Part shown: positions 61,991-64,000 of the stretch, piece after piece | How the letters are laid out: every line of letters begins with the position of its first letter | Numbering within the stretch: position 1 is the stretch's first letter | Assembly (NCBI GenBank): GCA_027309085.1 | Contig: DAIDDL010000004.1 | Coordinates: 68,865-132,864, forward strand | DNA from: Sulfobacillus sp. | Lineage (GTDB): Bacteria > Bacillota > Sulfobacillia > Sulfobacillales > Sulfobacillaceae | Direction of reading: 5' to 3' | DNA: 64,000 nt | Notes under the pieces: model-generated | Seen by the model: the letters and a program-made list of their open reading frames with translations, nothing else | Told to the model about the DNA's origin: nothing | The model's database searches: none | Made by a program: the position numbers and the translations under genes

Positions 61991-63166
61991 TTATGTGTTT
62001 TTACTGATGACCACGCGGGTTCCCGCTGCGGCGCGCCCATAAGACAGGGGTTTGCGGCGCAGGTAGACATTCAGCAAAATGCCCACACCCACCGAGTCCG
62101 CCAGAAGCGCTGACCCCCCGTAGCTCATAAAGGGCAGAGGCACTCCTGCCACCGGCATAATGCCAGACACCATGCCGGCACTCTCAATGACATGGAAGGC
62201 AAACATGGACACCACTCCCGCCGCCAGCAGCATGCCGTAGCGGTCCTTGGCATGCACCGCGATGAAGAGACCCCGGGCCAGGAGGAGCAGATACACCGCC
62301 AAGAGGGCCATCGACCCGACGAAACCCACTTCCTCGGCAATGACTGCAAAGATGAAGTCCGTGTAGGATTCCGGCAGGTAACTGAGCTGGTTGGAATGCG
62401 CTGTAAAGATTCCAGTGCCAAACAGACCACCGCTGCCTACGGCAATTCGCGACTGAATCACATTGAATCCCGCGCCCAGCGGGTCCTTGTTGGGATTGAG
62501 AAAAATAATCAGACGGTTCAGCTGGTACTGGTGCATCGGGATCCAGACATGAAAGTGGTAGTGCAAATAAATCCATGCCACCACAGCCACCAGTCCGCCC
62601 GGAAAAACAATCAAAAGCTTCCACCACGACGCTCCTGCCATCAGCAGCATGCCGCCGGCTATGGCCACGAAAACCAGAGCCGTGCCTAAGTCCGGCTGCT
62701 TCAAAATCAGCAGCATGGGCAACAGCAGGAGCAGACCCGGTGACACCAAATCCCGCCAACGGTTCAGCTGCGTCTTTTTATCCAAATGGGTAGCGAAAGC
62801 CACAACCAGCGCAATTTTGGCAAATTCTGAAGGCTGCAGCTGAAACGGCCCGACCTGGATCCACCTTTGCGCTCCCAGTGCCGAATGCCCCTTGAGAAGC
62901 ACGTACGCCAGAAGGGCCACGGCACCCCAGTACAGGTAAGGGCTCAGAGCCTTAAATCGCTCGTAAGGGAGCCAGGCCACAGCGGCCATGGTCACCAGGC
63001 CCAGCGCTACCCATACCATCTGGCGGTGCACGAAATACAGCTGCGATCCGGCAGGCAGCAGAGGCTTCGTGGCGCTACCGATCACAAACAGGCTCAGCCC
63101 CGACATCAGCAGAACAATGATCAAGACCAGATAGTCAATGTTTTTCCACACCTGATTGGGATGCAT
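61991..63166 (-). CDS. rodA: Rod-shape SEDS peptidoglycan polymerase RodA
   Basis: 391 residues, ten helices. GAQRWIQVGPFQLQPSEFAK carries the SEDS signature, and AEEVGFVGSMALL and MPVAGVPLPFMSYGGSALLA the later conserved loops including the catalytic-Asp region. The order minD-minE-rodA supports RodA rather than FtsW or SpoVE. It polymerises lipid II during elongation. ATG 63166 is preceded by GAGG. Confidence 0.92.
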   Translation of the reverse strand: MHPNQVWKNIDYLVLIIVLLMSGLSLFVIGSATKPLLPAGSQLYFVHRQMVWVALGLVTMAAVAWLPYERFKALSPYLYWGAVALLAYVLLKGHSALGAQRWIQVGPFQLQPSEFAKIALVVAFATHLDKKTQLNRWRDLVSPGLLLLLPMLLILKQPDLGTALVFVAIAGGMLLMAGASWWKLLIVFPGGLVAVVAWIYLHYHFHVWIPMHQYQLNRLIIFLNPNKDPLGAGFNVIQSRIAVGSGGLFGTGIFTAHSNQLSYLPESYTDFIFAVIAEEVGFVGSMALLAVYLLLLARGLFIAVHAKDRYGMLLAAGVVSMFAFHVIESAGMVSGIMPVAGVPLPFMSYGGSALLADSVGVGILLNVYLRRKPLSYGRAAAGTRVVISKNT

Positions 63167-63262
63167 TTAAGCCTCGACCTCTCTCACGTCATTATCTTTA
63201 CAGTATATAAGACAAGACGCAGGAGGTCGAGACCATGCAATTTTCATCGTTCGCCAGATCCT

Positions 63263-63529
63263 CTAGACGGAAGTGCGTTTGACGCTGCGAATCGGGATAT
63301 TCGCCACCAGAGCCATGGACTCGTCGTGGCGTGAGAAATCCACGCGAAATCCCTCATCATCGATATCCATGTATTCCGAAATCACTTTCAGCAGGTCATT
63401 TTTCAGGTTCTCCAGGGCCTGCGGTGACAAGCTGGCCCGGTCGTGCACCAGCACCAGGCGGAGGCGTTCTTTCGCCACATCCTTGCTCGCATCCTCCCGT
63501 CCAAAGACACGCGCGAACAGGTCAAACAT
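63263..63529 (-). CDS. minE: Cell-division topological specificity factor MinE
   Basis: 88 residues. FDLFARVFG is the membrane-binding N-terminal helix, ERLRLVLVHDRASLSP the MinD-contacting segment, and LKNDLLKVISEYMDIDDEGF with LVANIPI the dimerisation domain. ATG 63529 is favoured because AAGGGGGG lies 7 bases upstream. MinE drives MinD oscillation, so this organism uses an E. coli/clostridial type Min system and not (or not only) DivIVA/MinJ. Confidence 0.94.
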   Translation of the reverse strand: MFDLFARVFGREDASKDVAKERLRLVLVHDRASLSPQALENLKNDLLKVISEYMDIDDEGFRVDFSRHDESMALVANIPIRSVKRTSV

Positions 63530-63546
63530 AGACCGTCCCCCCTTGC

Positions 63547-64000
63547 TCATGACTTAAACCCCATGAGCTTGCGCAGCCGGTTAAAAAATCCCGAATCATC
63601 ATCCAATTTCATCATGGGCACATTTTCTCCTTGAAGGCGCCGGGTGATGTTGCGGTAGGCCTCCCCAGCTTTGGACTGGGGATTGAGCACGGCTGGTTCG
63701 CCGCGGTTTGTAGACACCACAATGAATTCGTCGTCGGGCACAACACCGAGCAACTCGATGGCCAGAATCTCGATCATGTCATCAATATCCATCATGTCGC
63801 CTTTTTTTACCATGCTCGCACGAATCCGGTTGATAATCAAGAAGGGCTTGTGCTTTTCCTGCGCTTCAAGCAACCCGATGATGCGGTCGGCATCCCGCAC
63901 GGACGACACTTCAGGAGTCGCGACGACAATAGCCTTGTCCGCGCCTGCGACGGCATTTTTAAACCCCTGCTCAATGCCTGCCGGAGAATCAATGAGGACG
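63547..64000 (-). CDS. minD: Septum-site-determining ATPase MinD (C-terminal part)
   Basis: The gene runs off the right edge; 150 codons are visible. LIDSPAGIEQGF is the Walker B/switch II region, and AIVVATPEVSSVRDADRIIG the following block. The C-terminal amphipathic membrane-targeting helix GFFNRLRKLMGFKS is intact. It ends just before the minE start. Confidence 0.95.
   Translation of the reverse strand, partial: VLIDSPAGIEQGFKNAVAGADKAIVVATPEVSSVRDADRIIGLLEAQEKHKPFLIINRIRASMVKKGDMMDIDDMIEILAIELLGVVPDDEFIVVSTNRGEPAVLNPQSKAGEAYRNITRRLQGENVPMMKLDDDSGFFNRLRKLMGFKS

Overview
The window looks like chromosome from an acidophilic, spore-forming Firmicute of the Sulfobacillus type. The evidence is a moderately high GC content, Gram-positive Shine-Dalgarno sites, and a full sporulation and germination set (SpoIIP, a GerA/GerC/GerB receptor, Spo0B, SpoIVFA/SpoIVFB and a sporulation-type sensor kinase). 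There is also a T-box in front of leuS, a DoxX-like protein and cytochrome bd oxidase. The genus is inferred from gene content and was not tested by a search.

Layout. 1-2700 is a scrapyard of truncated insertion sequences: four different transposase pieces, a beheaded ssb, and one copy of a 268-bp repeat that returns almost unchanged at 60713. 3161-8384 carries cydAB, a DoxX-like protein, a di-iron ferritin-like protein and an AbiEii-type nucleotidyltransferase with a small partner. 8700-12014 is a fatty-acid or aromatic acyl-CoA cluster (crotonase, SDR, acyl-CoA ligase). 12099-14988 holds two paralogous 2-TM proteins, fdhD with an overlapping ASCH gene, and a nucleoside hydrolase. 15067-22032 holds spoIIP, rpsT, holA and the gerKA-KC-KB operon. 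22007-26990 holds an orphan histidine kinase, Hsp20, a small membrane protein and T-box-controlled leuS. 27356-31175 is an EAL/GAF protein followed by a truncated group II intron. 31345-35975 holds a ClC channel, an SDR and a YyaL-like thioredoxin-fold protein.

36085-39105 is an ArsR-headed operon (arsR, fmdE-like, tauE-like, arsenite-permease-like). Each of the three structural genes carries one inactivating lesion. It is followed at 39366-39971 by a frameshifted remnant resembling the C-terminal part of PatG-type cyanobactin maturases. 40274-43751 has an ATP-grasp enzyme and a beta-oxidation pair (acyl-CoA dehydrogenase, thiolase). 44088-50924 has a large GAF/GGDEF diguanylate cyclase, a pentapeptide-repeat protein, a KimA-like permease and an unknown polytopic protein.

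50989-64000 is a conserved housekeeping, division and sporulation block on the minus strand. In transcription order it reads minD-minE-rodA-PAP2-(small protein)-[repeat copy 2]-spoIVFA-spoIVFB-rng-rplU-prp-rpmA-spo0B-obgE-nadD-RRM-(yqeK-rsfS fusion). It matches the Bacillus/Clostridium order except for the fused YqeK-RsfS and the repeat insertion.

The observations most worth a second look are these: the two tnpB-less, omega-RNA-like repeat copies with different 3' flanks; the point-mutated ArsR/FmdE/TauE/permease operon; the PatG-like remnant; the AbiEii pair with its unusual partner; the YqeK-RsfS fusion; and an unlisted 56-residue membrane microprotein at 61092-61262.
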